Positions 1 to 6,969 of a DNA stretch of 26,228 nucleotides are shown in pieces. The DNA comes from JANQRV01 sp964533785. Lineage in GTDB: Bacteria; Bacteroidota; Bacteroidia; Chitinophagales; Saprospiraceae. The notes under the pieces were generated by a model. The model ran no database searches. It worked only from the letters and a program-made list of their open reading frames with translations, and was not told the DNA's origin. The stretch is taken from NCBI GenBank assembly GCA_964533785.1, contig CAZHNG010000052.1, forward strand, positions 1-26,228, given 5' to 3'. The first letter of the stretch is position 1. Each line of letters starts with the position of its first letter. Made by a program: the position numbers and the translations under genes.

Positions 1-63
1 AGGCAGGCTATCGCTGATGCTCATGTTGAGGCTATATTGGAAATAGAGCGGGATGGGATTTAG
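1..63 (+). CDS. C-terminal end of a truncated unknown gene
   Basis: The frame is open from the first base and ends at TAG (61-63). Its last residues read AIADAHVEAILEIERDGI, a normal amphipathic bacterial C-terminus with no low-complexity bias, so it is probably the 3' end of a real gene entering from the left. Twenty residues are too few to name a family. The heptamer array begins six bases after the stop, so it sits in the 3' region of this gene. Confidence 0.5.
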   Translation, partial: RQAIADAHVEAILEIERDGI

Positions 64-69
64 GGGATG

Positions 70-160
70 CAATGGGCAATGAGCAATGAGCAATGAACAA
101 TGGGCAATGAACAATGAGCGATGGGCAATGAACAATGAGCAATGAACAATGAGCAATGGG
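70..160. repeat. Heptanucleotide tandem repeat, 13 copies
   Basis: Thirteen consecutive 7-base units run without interruption. Most units are CAATGAG, CAATGAA or CAATGGG, and one (119-125) is CGATGGG. Variation is confined almost entirely to the last two positions of the unit. Seven is not a multiple of three, so the array cycles through all frames. The minus-strand reading is open but gives only a repetitive Ser/Leu/Ile/His/Cys peptide, which I take as an artefact. The array lies between the stop of the left-end gene and the membrane protein starting at 286. Intergenic heptamer arrays are known from several bacterial groups, but their role is unclear. Confidence 0.9.
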
Positions 161-285
161 TTGAGATATGGGCCAGAAATGAACAGTTTGGGGAGTGATG
201 GCATTTAATAAGGATGAATTCATTAAGTACTTACTTTGGTTGAATGACTTGATTTACCCAATTATTTTACAGAAAAAGATAATTC

Positions 286-900
286 ATGTTTAGTATTAAT
301 ATTTACATACGCTTTGCATTGATCGGGGTATTGATCATCGGAGGGATAATCCTGGCCATTACGATTAGTTTTTGGTATGCTTTTCCGTTATTGCTGACGG
401 GTGTCATTTTGGCCTTGGGCTATGTTTTTTTGGGAACCGTACAATCGGCGGCTATGCTTTTACAGTCTGCAGATTTTAATAAAGCAGAAGAAAGACTCAA
501 CCTCACCTTAAATCCCAATTGGTTGTATTCTACTAACCGTGCTTACTACTATATGCTAAAAGGGTCCATTGCAATGTCAAGAAAAGATACTGCTGCAAGT
601 GAAAGGTACCTGAAAATGGCCCAGGAAATTAATATTCCTACGGATAATGAAAAAGCGATGCTCGAATTACAACTGGCCAATATCAGTGCTTCAAAAGGTA
701 AATGGAAACAGGCCCAGATCCACTATCGGAAAATCAAGGATCTAAAAATAACGGAATCTACGCTGAAAGAGCAGATCAAAGAATTCGAAAAGGCAATGCA
801 AAACCGCGGACAATTGAAAGCTGCCACTCGTATGGGTAAACAAGGGGCGGGCATGATGCGGCAAGGCAGCGGAAAACGCAGAAGACCTAAGATGAGATAG
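286..900 (+). CDS. TPR-like protein with two N-terminal membrane helices
   Basis: The 204-residue protein starts with two hydrophobic segments (about residues 8-30 and 32-52), which probably anchor it in the inner membrane. From about residue 60 to 170 it is helical, with alternating small and aromatic residues typical of tetratricopeptide repeats (for example FNKAEERL, then a helix around KGSIAMSRKD, and GKWKQAQIHYRKI). TPR domains generally bind protein partners, so a scaffolding role is inferred but no partner is visible. The C-terminus is strongly basic (RKRRRPKMR-like, residues 195-204). The ATG at 286 is the first in frame; only an A-rich stretch precedes it. A weak TAnnTTG promoter-like site lies at 232-238. 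The gene converges on the tatC unit. The family is not recognised more precisely. Confidence 0.75.
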   Translation: MFSINIYIRFALIGVLIIGGIILAITISFWYAFPLLLTGVILALGYVFLGTVQSAAMLLQSADFNKAEERLNLTLNPNWLYSTNRAYYYMLKGSIAMSRKDTAASERYLKMAQEINIPTDNEKAMLELQLANISASKGKWKQAQIHYRKIKDLKITESTLKEQIKEFEKAMQNRGQLKAATRMGKQGAGMMRQGSGKRRRPKMR

Positions 901-923
901 TGTAAAGATCGCCATCGGTCCCA

Positions 924-1376
924 TTACCTCAACAACCGCTCCCGGAGTTTTGGGTGATGATCCCAGAAGTGTTGGTATTCCGTTTTACTGATCATAAAAG
1001 CTAGGGTCTTTCCAAAGCTTCCTTTTTCCTTTAGGTGAACCACTCCTATTTTAATAAACCCGTAATTCTTTTCGGTAATTTTAGCAACGTTGTTAATGGG
1101 ATAGCGATAATGTCGAAAATAATTGGTAACATAAATGGATTCTGCATTTAGTTCTACTCTTTTCAGCCGAAACACTGTGAAGTAAAAAACAACGAAGCTT
1201 AATATCACAAGAAGCAATAGACCGAGGCGAATATAACGCCCTCCCCCTGCTTGAAAATAACCTGCATTGATATTAAACAAGGCTATGGTCAAGGCGCCAA
1301 AGAATACCAGCCAAAAACTTGGTAAAAATAACCGGTAGAATAATGTCCAATTTGAGGACACACGTTGCATCTTCAT
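924..1376 (-). CDS. Small membrane protein with PH-like domain, coupled to tatC
   Basis: This 150-residue protein has two hydrophobic helices (about residues 15-36 and 47-69). A cytosolic part of about 80 residues follows, with a beta-rich pattern (VELNAESIYVTNYFRHYRYPINNVAKI) resembling the small bacterial PH-like domains. Its ATG (1374-1376) directly abuts the TAA of tatC (1377-1379), so the two genes are very likely co-transcribed and translationally coupled. A second ATG two codons later is an alternative start. No enzymatic motif is seen. A link to Tat transport rests only on position and is a weak inference, because PH-like membrane proteins occur in many contexts. Confidence 0.7.
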   Translation of the reverse strand: MKMQRVSSNWTLFYRLFLPSFWLVFFGALTIALFNINAGYFQAGGGRYIRLGLLLLVILSFVVFYFTVFRLKRVELNAESIYVTNYFRHYRYPINNVAKITEKNYGFIKIGVVHLKEKGSFGKTLAFMISKTEYQHFWDHHPKLRERLLR

Positions 1377-2372
1377 TTATTTCTTCTTACCTGATTTATT
1401 CTTTTTGCCTTTTCCAAATTTTTTGGTTCTCCATTGTTTAAACAGGTTTCTTTTGGATCTTTTTTCTCCTCCTTCTCTTTCTCTCTCCTCTTCTTCTCGT
1501 TCTACTCTTTTGGCAATTAGAATACTGGCTTCATACAAAATATAGAGTGGAATACCAATTAAGAATTGTGTTACTACGTCCGGCGGAGTTAAAATGGCGG
1601 CTAACATCAAAATACCGATAAAGGAATGCTTCCGGTAGTTCCTCATGCCTTCCGCTGTTACTAATCCAATTTTAGAAAGGAAATAAACCACAATCGGTAA
1701 TTCGAAGATCAAACCTGCCGGTAAGGTGAACATTACCATATATTTTATAAAAGACTGGATCGTCGGGGAGTTCTGAACCCCAGGAAGGGTATAGCCTCCT
1801 AAGAAATTCACAGCAAATGGGGCAATAACAAAATAACCAAAGCAAACCCCAAGCAGAAACAAAAATGAACAGATCGCCACAACGCCACGCGTCGCTTTAC
1901 GTTCTTCAGGATACAACCCCGGCCTGATAAAATTCCATATTTCATAAAAAACATAAGGGAAAGCCACAATGAAGCCACCAATAAAACATACCTTGATACT
2001 GGTGATGAAAGTTTCTGCAAATCCAACCGCAATTTTTTCAAATTTAGGCGGCTGAAAACACATCGTTTCGCCTAACCCTATGAATTGTGAGAGCTCACAA
2101 AATGCACCGTAAGAAATGAAATTATCGTGTGTTGGACCGAAAATCACATAATCAAATAATGATTTGTGGAACAAATAAAGAACGATTCCTACCCCGGCAA
2201 TGGCAATCAAGGATCGAATAATGTGCCACCTCAGCTCCTCTAAATGATCCAAAAATGACATCTCCTTTTCTTCCTCCTTGTATTCCTGAGGACTGCCGTT
2301 TTGACCAACCGGCTCCACACTGGTCTGATTCTCATCTGTATAAGGCATCGAATCTATTGCTTTTTTTAACAA
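1377..2372 (-). CDS. tatC: Sec-independent protein translocase TatC
   Basis: TatC is the multi-spanning receptor of the twin-arginine translocase. It binds the RR signal peptide of folded proteins and, with TatA/TatB-type proteins, moves them across the inner membrane. The family's N-terminal signature is at residues 38-51 (MSFLDHLEELRWHI). The second signature, FPYVFYEIWNFIRPGLYPEE, is at 138-157 and includes the conserved Pro and Glu before TM3. At 331 residues it is longer than the usual 240-280, for three reasons: an acidic, polar N-terminal extension of about 37 residues, a Cys-containing periplasmic loop after TM1 (about 80-112), and a highly charged tail of about 45 residues that turns lysine-rich at the end. 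Start choice is uncertain: ATG at 2372 is used here, with in-frame ATGs at residues 9 and 38. No tatA/tatB gene is in the window. Confidence 0.95.
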   Translation of the reverse strand: MLKKAIDSMPYTDENQTSVEPVGQNGSPQEYKEEEKEMSFLDHLEELRWHIIRSLIAIAGVGIVLYLFHKSLFDYVIFGPTHDNFISYGAFCELSQFIGLGETMCFQPPKFEKIAVGFAETFITSIKVCFIGGFIVAFPYVFYEIWNFIRPGLYPEERKATRGVVAICSFLFLLGVCFGYFVIAPFAVNFLGGYTLPGVQNSPTIQSFIKYMVMFTLPAGLIFELPIVVYFLSKIGLVTAEGMRNYRKHSFIGILMLAAILTPPDVVTQFLIGIPLYILYEASILIAKRVEREEEEREREGGEKRSKRNLFKQWRTKKFGKGKKNKSGKKK

Positions 2373-2491
2373 TTAATGCAGGATAAAAAGACACCTGTAT
2401 TTGCGAAACTTTAAAAAAACGAAATTACGGCATTTCAGCAAGTAAAACAAAATCTTTATGTCATGAACATTTCCTAAAAACCTTTTCAATG

Positions 2492-2518
2492 TATAGACGT
2501 TTAATGTATGTACGTTTA
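2492..2518 (+). promoter_or_regulatory. Near-identical 12-base direct repeats upstream of the SnoaL-like gene
   Basis: TATAGACGTTTA (2492-2503) is followed three bases later by TATGTACGTTTA (2507-2518), a 15-base periodicity. The second copy contains TACGTTTA, one base off the Bacteroidota -7 element TAnnTTTG, and lies 26 bases before the ATG at 2545. The pair may be the promoter and/or an activator or repressor site. This is inferred from position alone. Confidence 0.3.
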
Positions 2519-2544
2519 TTTTAATCATTTGCAAAATCAACCTA

Positions 2545-2898
2545 ATGACTTACAAAGAAAAAGCACAGGACATTTACAACCTGCTGGGCCAGGGGAAATT
2601 ATTAGAAGCCTTTGACAAATATTACCACGAAAAAGTGGTCATGACAGAACCTCGCGGCACCCGGGAAGGCAAACAAGCCTGTCGTGAATACGAAGTGCAG
2701 TTCCTGAATAACGTGGAAGCCTTCCACAACCTTGAGATCTACAACATAGGATCTAATGAAGAAGATAAAACAACCTTCGTGGAATCAATGATGGATGTTA
2801 CTTTCAAGGGAGGTCAACGCGCAAAAATGGAACAAGTGGCAGTACAAAAGTGGGAAGGTGATCAAATTATCCACGAGCGCTTTTACTACGACAACTAA
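2545..2898 (+). CDS. SnoaL-like / NTF2-fold small protein
   Basis: The 117-residue protein has the composition and order of the NTF2-like (SnoaL-type) cone fold. An N-terminal helix pair (YKEKAQDIYNLLGQGKLLEAFDKYYHE) is followed by the strand pattern VVMTEPRGTREGKQACREYE and then several beta strands, ending in HERFYYDN. Family members include small-molecule isomerases, cyclases and many uncharacterised binding proteins. The fold can be assigned but not the substrate. No signal peptide is present, so it is probably cytosolic. It is monocistronic by position: divergent from tatC and convergent with the Uma2-type gene, with an inverted repeat just behind its stop. Confidence 0.75.
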   Translation: MTYKEKAQDIYNLLGQGKLLEAFDKYYHEKVVMTEPRGTREGKQACREYEVQFLNNVEAFHNLEIYNIGSNEEDKTTFVESMMDVTFKGGQRAKMEQVAVQKWEGDQIIHERFYYDN

Positions 2899-2914
2899 AT
2901 ATCATCCGATTCAC

Positions 2915-2976
2915 AACATGAGTAATCTCTAATATTTATGAAAATTCCTATTTTAACTTTTGGGGTTACTCATGTT
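2915..2976. terminator. 13-base inverted repeat between convergent genes, possible bidirectional terminator
   Basis: The arms AACATGAGTAATC (2915-2927) and GGTTACTCATGTT (2964-2976) pair over 13 bases, with one G-T wobble and a 36-base AT-rich spacer. The repeat fills the gap between the stop of the SnoaL-like gene (2898) and that of the Uma2-type gene (2979), so a transcript from either side would carry it just after the coding region. There is no strong U-tract, and the loop is long for an intrinsic terminator. An RNA-processing or mRNA-protecting hairpin, or a protein site, is also possible. Confidence 0.45.
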
Positions 2977-2978
2977 AC

Positions 2979-3638
2979 CTATTGTTCATCCTTATTCAGG
3001 ATCAAAGTACCTTTATAGATATCGGACAATTTCATCATTTGACCGGAAATCTCGAAGGTATCCTGTTCATTTTCATAGATACTTTCCAACCACTTTCCTG
3101 ATTCCGGCAAGCGTTCAAAAACAGTGACACTAATTTTCTCCTGTTCAACAAAAAAGATGTGTTGCAGAGTACTTATTTTCTTGTAACAAGGTAATTTTTC
3201 ACCCCAATCTCTTATTCGGGTAGACGGAGATAGTACTTCAAACAGAACAATGGGCGATAATTCCGCACTCATATCCGGTTGGTATTGATATTTCTTGCCG
3301 GCGGCATCGATCACTGAGCCATCAGGATTAAATATGGCATGATTGCAATCCAAAATACAGACTGGTCGATTACTGTTGAAGATCTTGATTTTACCAATTC
3401 GCTCTGCAAAAATCAATTGCAGCAAAAAGTTAATCTTCGATGCAATCTCCGAATGAAGTCCAGACTCATAACTCATAGATACCATTATTTCCTGCCCCTG
3501 ATACTCGAAATTATACTCATCAACGGAAGTTGCTAATTGCCAAAAGTCTTCCTCCGTGCCTTTTAATCTCAGCACTTCTCCGCACTTCAACTGCGATAAT
3601 TGTTCGCTTATTTCGGGCTGTTCAAGAATAGAAATCAT
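2979..3638 (-). CDS. Uma2 family (DUF820) PD-(D/E)XK nuclease-fold protein
   Basis: The 219-residue protein shows the Uma2/DUF820 pattern. It has His62 in GLHSEIASKINFLL, Asp122 in YQPDMS, Glu134 in VLFEVLSPSTRIRDWGEK and Lys148, followed by CYKKI and a strand ending FFVEQEK. D122, E134 and K148 fit the metal-binding core of the PD-(D/E)XK fold. This family is very common and often multicopy in cyanobacteria and in filamentous or Saprospiraceae-type Bacteroidota. It is annotated as putative restriction-like endonuclease, but its biological role is not established. No methyltransferase or other restriction partner is adjacent, so a restriction-modification role is not supported here. It is divergent from the aminotransferase gene. 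Confidence 0.85.
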   Translation of the reverse strand: MISILEQPEISEQLSQLKCGEVLRLKGTEEDFWQLATSVDEYNFEYQGQEIMVSMSYESGLHSEIASKINFLLQLIFAERIGKIKIFNSNRPVCILDCNHAIFNPDGSVIDAAGKKYQYQPDMSAELSPIVLFEVLSPSTRIRDWGEKLPCYKKISTLQHIFFVEQEKISVTVFERLPESGKWLESIYENEQDTFEISGQMMKLSDIYKGTLILNKDEQ

Positions 3639-3763
3639 AAGATCTGTATTTTAAGGACTCATTTACTAAACGTGTCAGACGTTCCTCTAAGTTCACAACC
3701 TTCCCATCATTTCTCATCATTTCCCATTTAGAAAGTTCTGCTCCTACAAGAAAATAAAAAGCC

Positions 3764-3771
3764 TAGATTTG
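3764..3771 (+). promoter_or_regulatory. Candidate -7 element TAGATTTG
   Basis: This is an exact match to the Bacteroidota -7 consensus TAnnTTTG, followed by C as in strong promoters. A partial -33 (TTCTG, 3736-3740) lies 23 bases upstream, which is slightly far. A start site near 3777 would leave almost no leader for the ATG at 3781. It would therefore favour the downstream in-frame ATG at 3805 for the aminotransferase, or a leaderless message. Confidence 0.4.
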
Positions 3772-3780
3772 CGTCATTGA

Positions 3781-4662
3781 ATGAATAATGCGATAATTTC
3801 CACTATGATTAAATACCATATGATCAACGGGGAACTGGTAGATGCCTCTACTGCTTCATTGAAAGTCAATGACCTATCTTTGTTACGCGGCTACGGAGCC
3901 TTCGACTACTTTTTGGTGAGAGAAGGTATACCCGTTTTCGCGGAAGATCATATAGAGCGGTTTTTCGCTTCTGCTAATTTCTTAAGACTGGAAATCCCTT
4001 TTGACCCAAATACCATGTCCAAGCAGGTCAGGCAAGTAATTGCGGCCAATGGTCTGCCGGAAGCAGGCATAAGATTACTCTTAACCGGTGGTTATGTATT
4101 AGACAGCTACACCCCGATAGCCCCTAACATCCTGATCTTACAGCATCCTTATGTTCCCTACCCGGCAGAAAAATACCGGTCTGGTATAAAAATGATGACC
4201 TACGAATACGTACGTGATATGCCGGAAATCAAAACCACTCACTACACCATGGGCATCTGGCTTTTGGACAAATTAAAGGCGGCGAATGCCTCAGATGTTC
4301 TGTATCATAAAAACGGAAAAGTGTCAGAATCGGCCAGGTCCAATTTCTTCATTGTGGATGCGGATGACAAACTAATCACTCCGAATGATAATGTCCTAAA
4401 GGGCATTACTCGAAAACACCTGCTTTCATTGGTTCAAAACCATTATCAAGTAGAGATCCGTCCCCTCAGATCAGATGAATTGCCACAGGCCAAGGAAGCA
4501 TTCATTTGCAGCACTATAAAGGAAATATTACCTGTTACCCAAATTGACGATTTCAAAATTGGTGACGGACGCCCAGGCCCTATTACCCTAGCTTTATTGG
4601 ATCAATTCCGTCAGTATAAAAAAAGCTACATCGCATCTTTCAAGGCCACCGCATTGGGCTAA
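3781..4662 (+). CDS. PLP-dependent class IV aminotransferase
   Basis: Class IV (fold IV) enzymes include branched-chain and D-amino-acid aminotransferases and 4-amino-4-deoxychorismate lyase (PabC). The 293-residue protein has the N-terminal motif RGYGAFDYFLVREG (residues 36-49). The PLP-binding lysine is K151 in EIKTTHYTMGIWLLDKLKAA, and the cofactor-contacting motif is VSESARSNFF (181-190), with Glu183. The phosphate-binding region is ITRKHLLSL, followed by AFICSTIKEILPV. Substrate cannot be set from sequence alone: it could be IlvE-like, Dat-like or PabC-like. The frame opens at 3781, but M9 at 3805 (MIKYHMINGELV) fits the usual family N-terminus better and suits the promoter at 3764. Its neighbour at 4772 is on the same strand but appears to have its own promoter. 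Confidence 0.88.
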   Translation: MNNAIISTMIKYHMINGELVDASTASLKVNDLSLLRGYGAFDYFLVREGIPVFAEDHIERFFASANFLRLEIPFDPNTMSKQVRQVIAANGLPEAGIRLLLTGGYVLDSYTPIAPNILILQHPYVPYPAEKYRSGIKMMTYEYVRDMPEIKTTHYTMGIWLLDKLKAANASDVLYHKNGKVSESARSNFFIVDADDKLITPNDNVLKGITRKHLLSLVQNHYQVEIRPLRSDELPQAKEAFICSTIKEILPVTQIDDFKIGDGRPGPITLALLDQFRQYKKSYIASFKATALG

Positions 4663-4715
4663 AAGTGTTCCATCGTAAATACTTTGCCGAACATCTACTT
4701 CATTTATTCGTATTC

Positions 4716-4747
4716 TTTTGAACTAATTCCCGATTAGGGTTATATTG
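4716..4747 (+). promoter_or_regulatory. Promoter of the HD-PycTM gene
   Basis: TTTTG (4716-4720) is a good -33 element. Exactly 20 bases separate it from TATATTG (4741-4747), one T short of the TAnnTTTG -7 consensus of Bacteroidota. A start site near 4753-4755 would give a leader of about 18 bases before ATG 4772. The alternative TTG start codon at 4745 lies inside the -7 element, so it is unlikely to be used. Confidence 0.5.
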
Positions 4748-4771
4748 CCTAGAAGACTAATTTATAAATCG

Positions 4772-5929
4772 ATGCCAACCATTATCCAGAAAGCAGAGAA
4801 ACATGTAGAGGAAATTTTGCAAAAACTTTCACCAGATCTGAAATATCACAACTTCGCCCATACTCTGGCGGTAAAACAAGCTTGTATAACGATTGCTAAT
4901 GAAGAAGGTGCCAGCGATAAGGAATTAGAAGTTCTACAATTAGCCGCCCTTTTTCACGATACCGGATTTCTTGAAAAATATAAAGGACATGAAGCCGTAA
5001 GTAAAAAATATGCCAAATCTTTTCTTGATATTAGCCAATATCCACCCGAGGATACGGCGTTGGTTTTGCAATGTATTGAAGCGACCAAAGCAAACCGCGA
5101 ACCACAGGGAAAATTAGAGCAGATCATCAAAGATGCTGATATGGTGCATTTGTCAAGTAAGGATTACCTGGAGGCGATTGAAACCCTGCGGCACGAATGG
5201 GCAATCTACTTGGACAAAAATTACAATGAATATACCTGGACACAGATCAATTACAATTTTTTGAAACAACATACTTTTCATACTGCTGCTGCGGAAAATT
5301 TGTTTAGCAAGCGGAAAAAAGACAACGTTAAAAGACTGAAGAAGGAACGCAAAAAAAATAAAAAGAAACTAGGGGTGGGAAATTCCATCATAGAAGGGAA
5401 CCGCAGCGCTCAGATGATGTTTAAAACCTCTCTACGCAATCACCTGGACCTAAGCGCATTAGCTGACAATAAAGCGAATATAATGCTCAGCGTAAATGCA
5501 CTGATCATCGCCATCATCATGCCCGTTGCTATTTCTTATATCAAAGGAAATATCTATTTGCTTTTTCCCCTTGGCACTTTACTATTAACTTGTCTTATGT
5601 CCATGATATACGCCACCCTTGCCACCCGTCCAATTAAAATGGCCGGCAGTACTCCGACTGAGAAAGTGCGTTCGGGTAATGCGAATCTATTTTTCTTTGG
5701 CAATTTTTATAAAATGCCCTACGACGAATATAAAACGAGTATGCAGGACCTGGTAACCCAGGAAAAATCACTCGACGATGCCATCATGAGGGATCTTTTT
5801 TTCCTGGGGAAGTCGCTAGGCAATAAATACCGGCAGCTGCGTACTTGCTATACTATTTTTATGATAGGGATCATTTTATCCGTATTGGTTTTCGGTATTA
5901 GTTATGCTCTGTATTTAAATAATACTTAA
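4772..5929 (+). CDS. HD-domain phosphohydrolase fused to a Pycsar-type membrane effector (PycTM)
   Basis: The protein has 385 residues from ATG 4772. Residues about 1-175 form an HD domain: H26/H30 in HNFAHT, the HD pair H62-D63 in ALFHDTGF, H73 in KGH and D121/D123 in KDADMVH, so the metal ligands look intact. A very basic linker (181-200) follows. Residues about 212-385 match the Pycsar effector family (formerly DUF5706), with LRNHLDLSALADNKANIML at 221-239, two hydrophobic helices (about 240-257 and 262-283), the motif FFGNFYKMPYDEY (308-320) and a last helix (361-381). In Pycsar, PycC cyclases make cCMP or cUMP on infection and PycTM damages the membrane. No cyclase is next to this gene. 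The HD half may hydrolyse a nucleotide, possibly the activating signal; that is inference. It could also be a housekeeping membrane hydrolase. Confidence 0.85.
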   Translation: MPTIIQKAEKHVEEILQKLSPDLKYHNFAHTLAVKQACITIANEEGASDKELEVLQLAALFHDTGFLEKYKGHEAVSKKYAKSFLDISQYPPEDTALVLQCIEATKANREPQGKLEQIIKDADMVHLSSKDYLEAIETLRHEWAIYLDKNYNEYTWTQINYNFLKQHTFHTAAAENLFSKRKKDNVKRLKKERKKNKKKLGVGNSIIEGNRSAQMMFKTSLRNHLDLSALADNKANIMLSVNALIIAIIMPVAISYIKGNIYLLFPLGTLLLTCLMSMIYATLATRPIKMAGSTPTEKVRSGNANLFFFGNFYKMPYDEYKTSMQDLVTQEKSLDDAIMRDLFFLGKSLGNKYRQLRTCYTIFMIGIILSVLVFGISYALYLNNT

Positions 5930-5940
5930 AGGCTGTTGTT

Positions 5941-6969
5941 TTATCTGATAAAATCATCCGGCGGGGTTAAAAAAAGCCCCAAATTGAAGAAAGGCCGTCC
6001 GTTAGGTTTTTGTATAAAATCTTCAAAGTCATTGTCTACCGCAATAAATTCAGAACGAATGGGAATGTGATAACCTCCGTCAATTTTCATCCAAATCCAC
6101 GAGAACAACTTTTGCTCATAGGTAAGACCTGTATTGACTCCCAACTCCCGAAATGCATGGGTAGGCTCCCGGTCCACGTTTGATAACACATCTATACTAT
6201 AGACATAGCTTTGTGCACTGAGTCCGAAAAGCACGATCTGATCGCCGCTGAAGTTGTGCCTCAAAAAGATCTGAGCTGGAAGTGTGGACTCTATTCCCCA
6301 TTCACTATTAAAGGTGTGATTGTAGACTAAAAAGGGTAAAACCTGGTCATTATCCCGGAAAAAACGTTTTGAATAGCTCAAGCCGATCCCCCATTCCAAT
6401 TCCGCACGTGGTTTGATCCCCCAAACTGCTGTTACGTTATAGATCGCATGATGGTCTTCGAGGTCCAGCCAACCTTCATAATCTCCAGTATAGTTTGCCC
6501 GAATTCTCAATGCCCCGTAATTCCTTTCATCAAAAGCTTTGGTCAGATAAACCGAAAATATATTTTCTTTTAAGGTACGATCGTCAATCCGGTTAAAAAT
6601 ATCCGTATAAAAATTATCGTCACTTTCATTGAAATGGTATTTACGGAATCCAAACTCATAGCCAAACAAAACTTTCACATCTGGTGCATTGACCAGTGGG
6701 ATCTTGATTTTAGCTTCCAGTATTTCCACATTCGAAAGGTTTTCATCGATGTTCGTACCCTCAATCATTTGAGGATAGCCGGAGTGTAAGCCATAAAGAA
6801 GCATGACTCCTTTACTTTTAGATTTTCCGATAACCCCCGGCTTACAAAAAGTAATACTGTTAGGTAATTCATTTAACACATCTCCCATGATGAAGTCTTG
6901 CCCGTTACCAATATTGAAAAACAGCAATAGTAGTGTGGAAAGTAGTAAGTGGTAAGAGCTGCAATTCAT
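5941..6969 (-). CDS. Predicted outer-membrane beta-barrel protein
   Basis: The 342-residue protein has a short signal peptide (hydrophobic residues about 7-19, likely cut near GNGQ-D at 23-24). It then shows many alternating, aromatic-rich strands such as VKVLFGYEFGFRKYHF, YGALRIRANYTGDYEGW, AELEWGIGLSYSKRFF and MKIDGGYHIPIRSEF, typical of a small outer-membrane barrel. It ends LGLFLTPPDDFIR rather than in the usual terminal aromatic. It may belong to one of the Bacteroidota DUF barrel families such as DUF6268, but I cannot confirm this by eye. Its stop is only 11 bases from that of the convergent HD-PycTM gene. The palindrome TTTTATCTGATAAAA (5939-5953) overlaps the stop codon, but its one-base centre is too tight for a hairpin. 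Confidence 0.7.
   Translation of the reverse strand: MNCSSYHLLLSTLLLLFFNIGNGQDFIMGDVLNELPNSITFCKPGVIGKSKSKGVMLLYGLHSGYPQMIEGTNIDENLSNVEILEAKIKIPLVNAPDVKVLFGYEFGFRKYHFNESDDNFYTDIFNRIDDRTLKENIFSVYLTKAFDERNYGALRIRANYTGDYEGWLDLEDHHAIYNVTAVWGIKPRAELEWGIGLSYSKRFFRDNDQVLPFLVYNHTFNSEWGIESTLPAQIFLRHNFSGDQIVLFGLSAQSYVYSIDVLSNVDREPTHAFRELGVNTGLTYEQKLFSWIWMKIDGGYHIPIRSEFIAVDNDFEDFIQKPNGRPFFNLGLFLTPPDDFIR

Noticed and set aside
70..160. Possible CRISPR array
   Set aside because: The repeats are seven bases long and directly adjacent, with no unique spacers and no cas genes nearby.
32..223. Open frame on the minus strand across the heptamer array
   Set aside because: Its sequence is the translation of the repeat (Ser/Leu/Ile/His/Cys cycles) and it has no promoter or family pattern.
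4745..4771. TTG start for the HD-PycTM gene
   Set aside because: The TTG lies inside the likely -7 promoter element, and the nine added residues do not belong to the HD domain. ATG 4772 is preferred.
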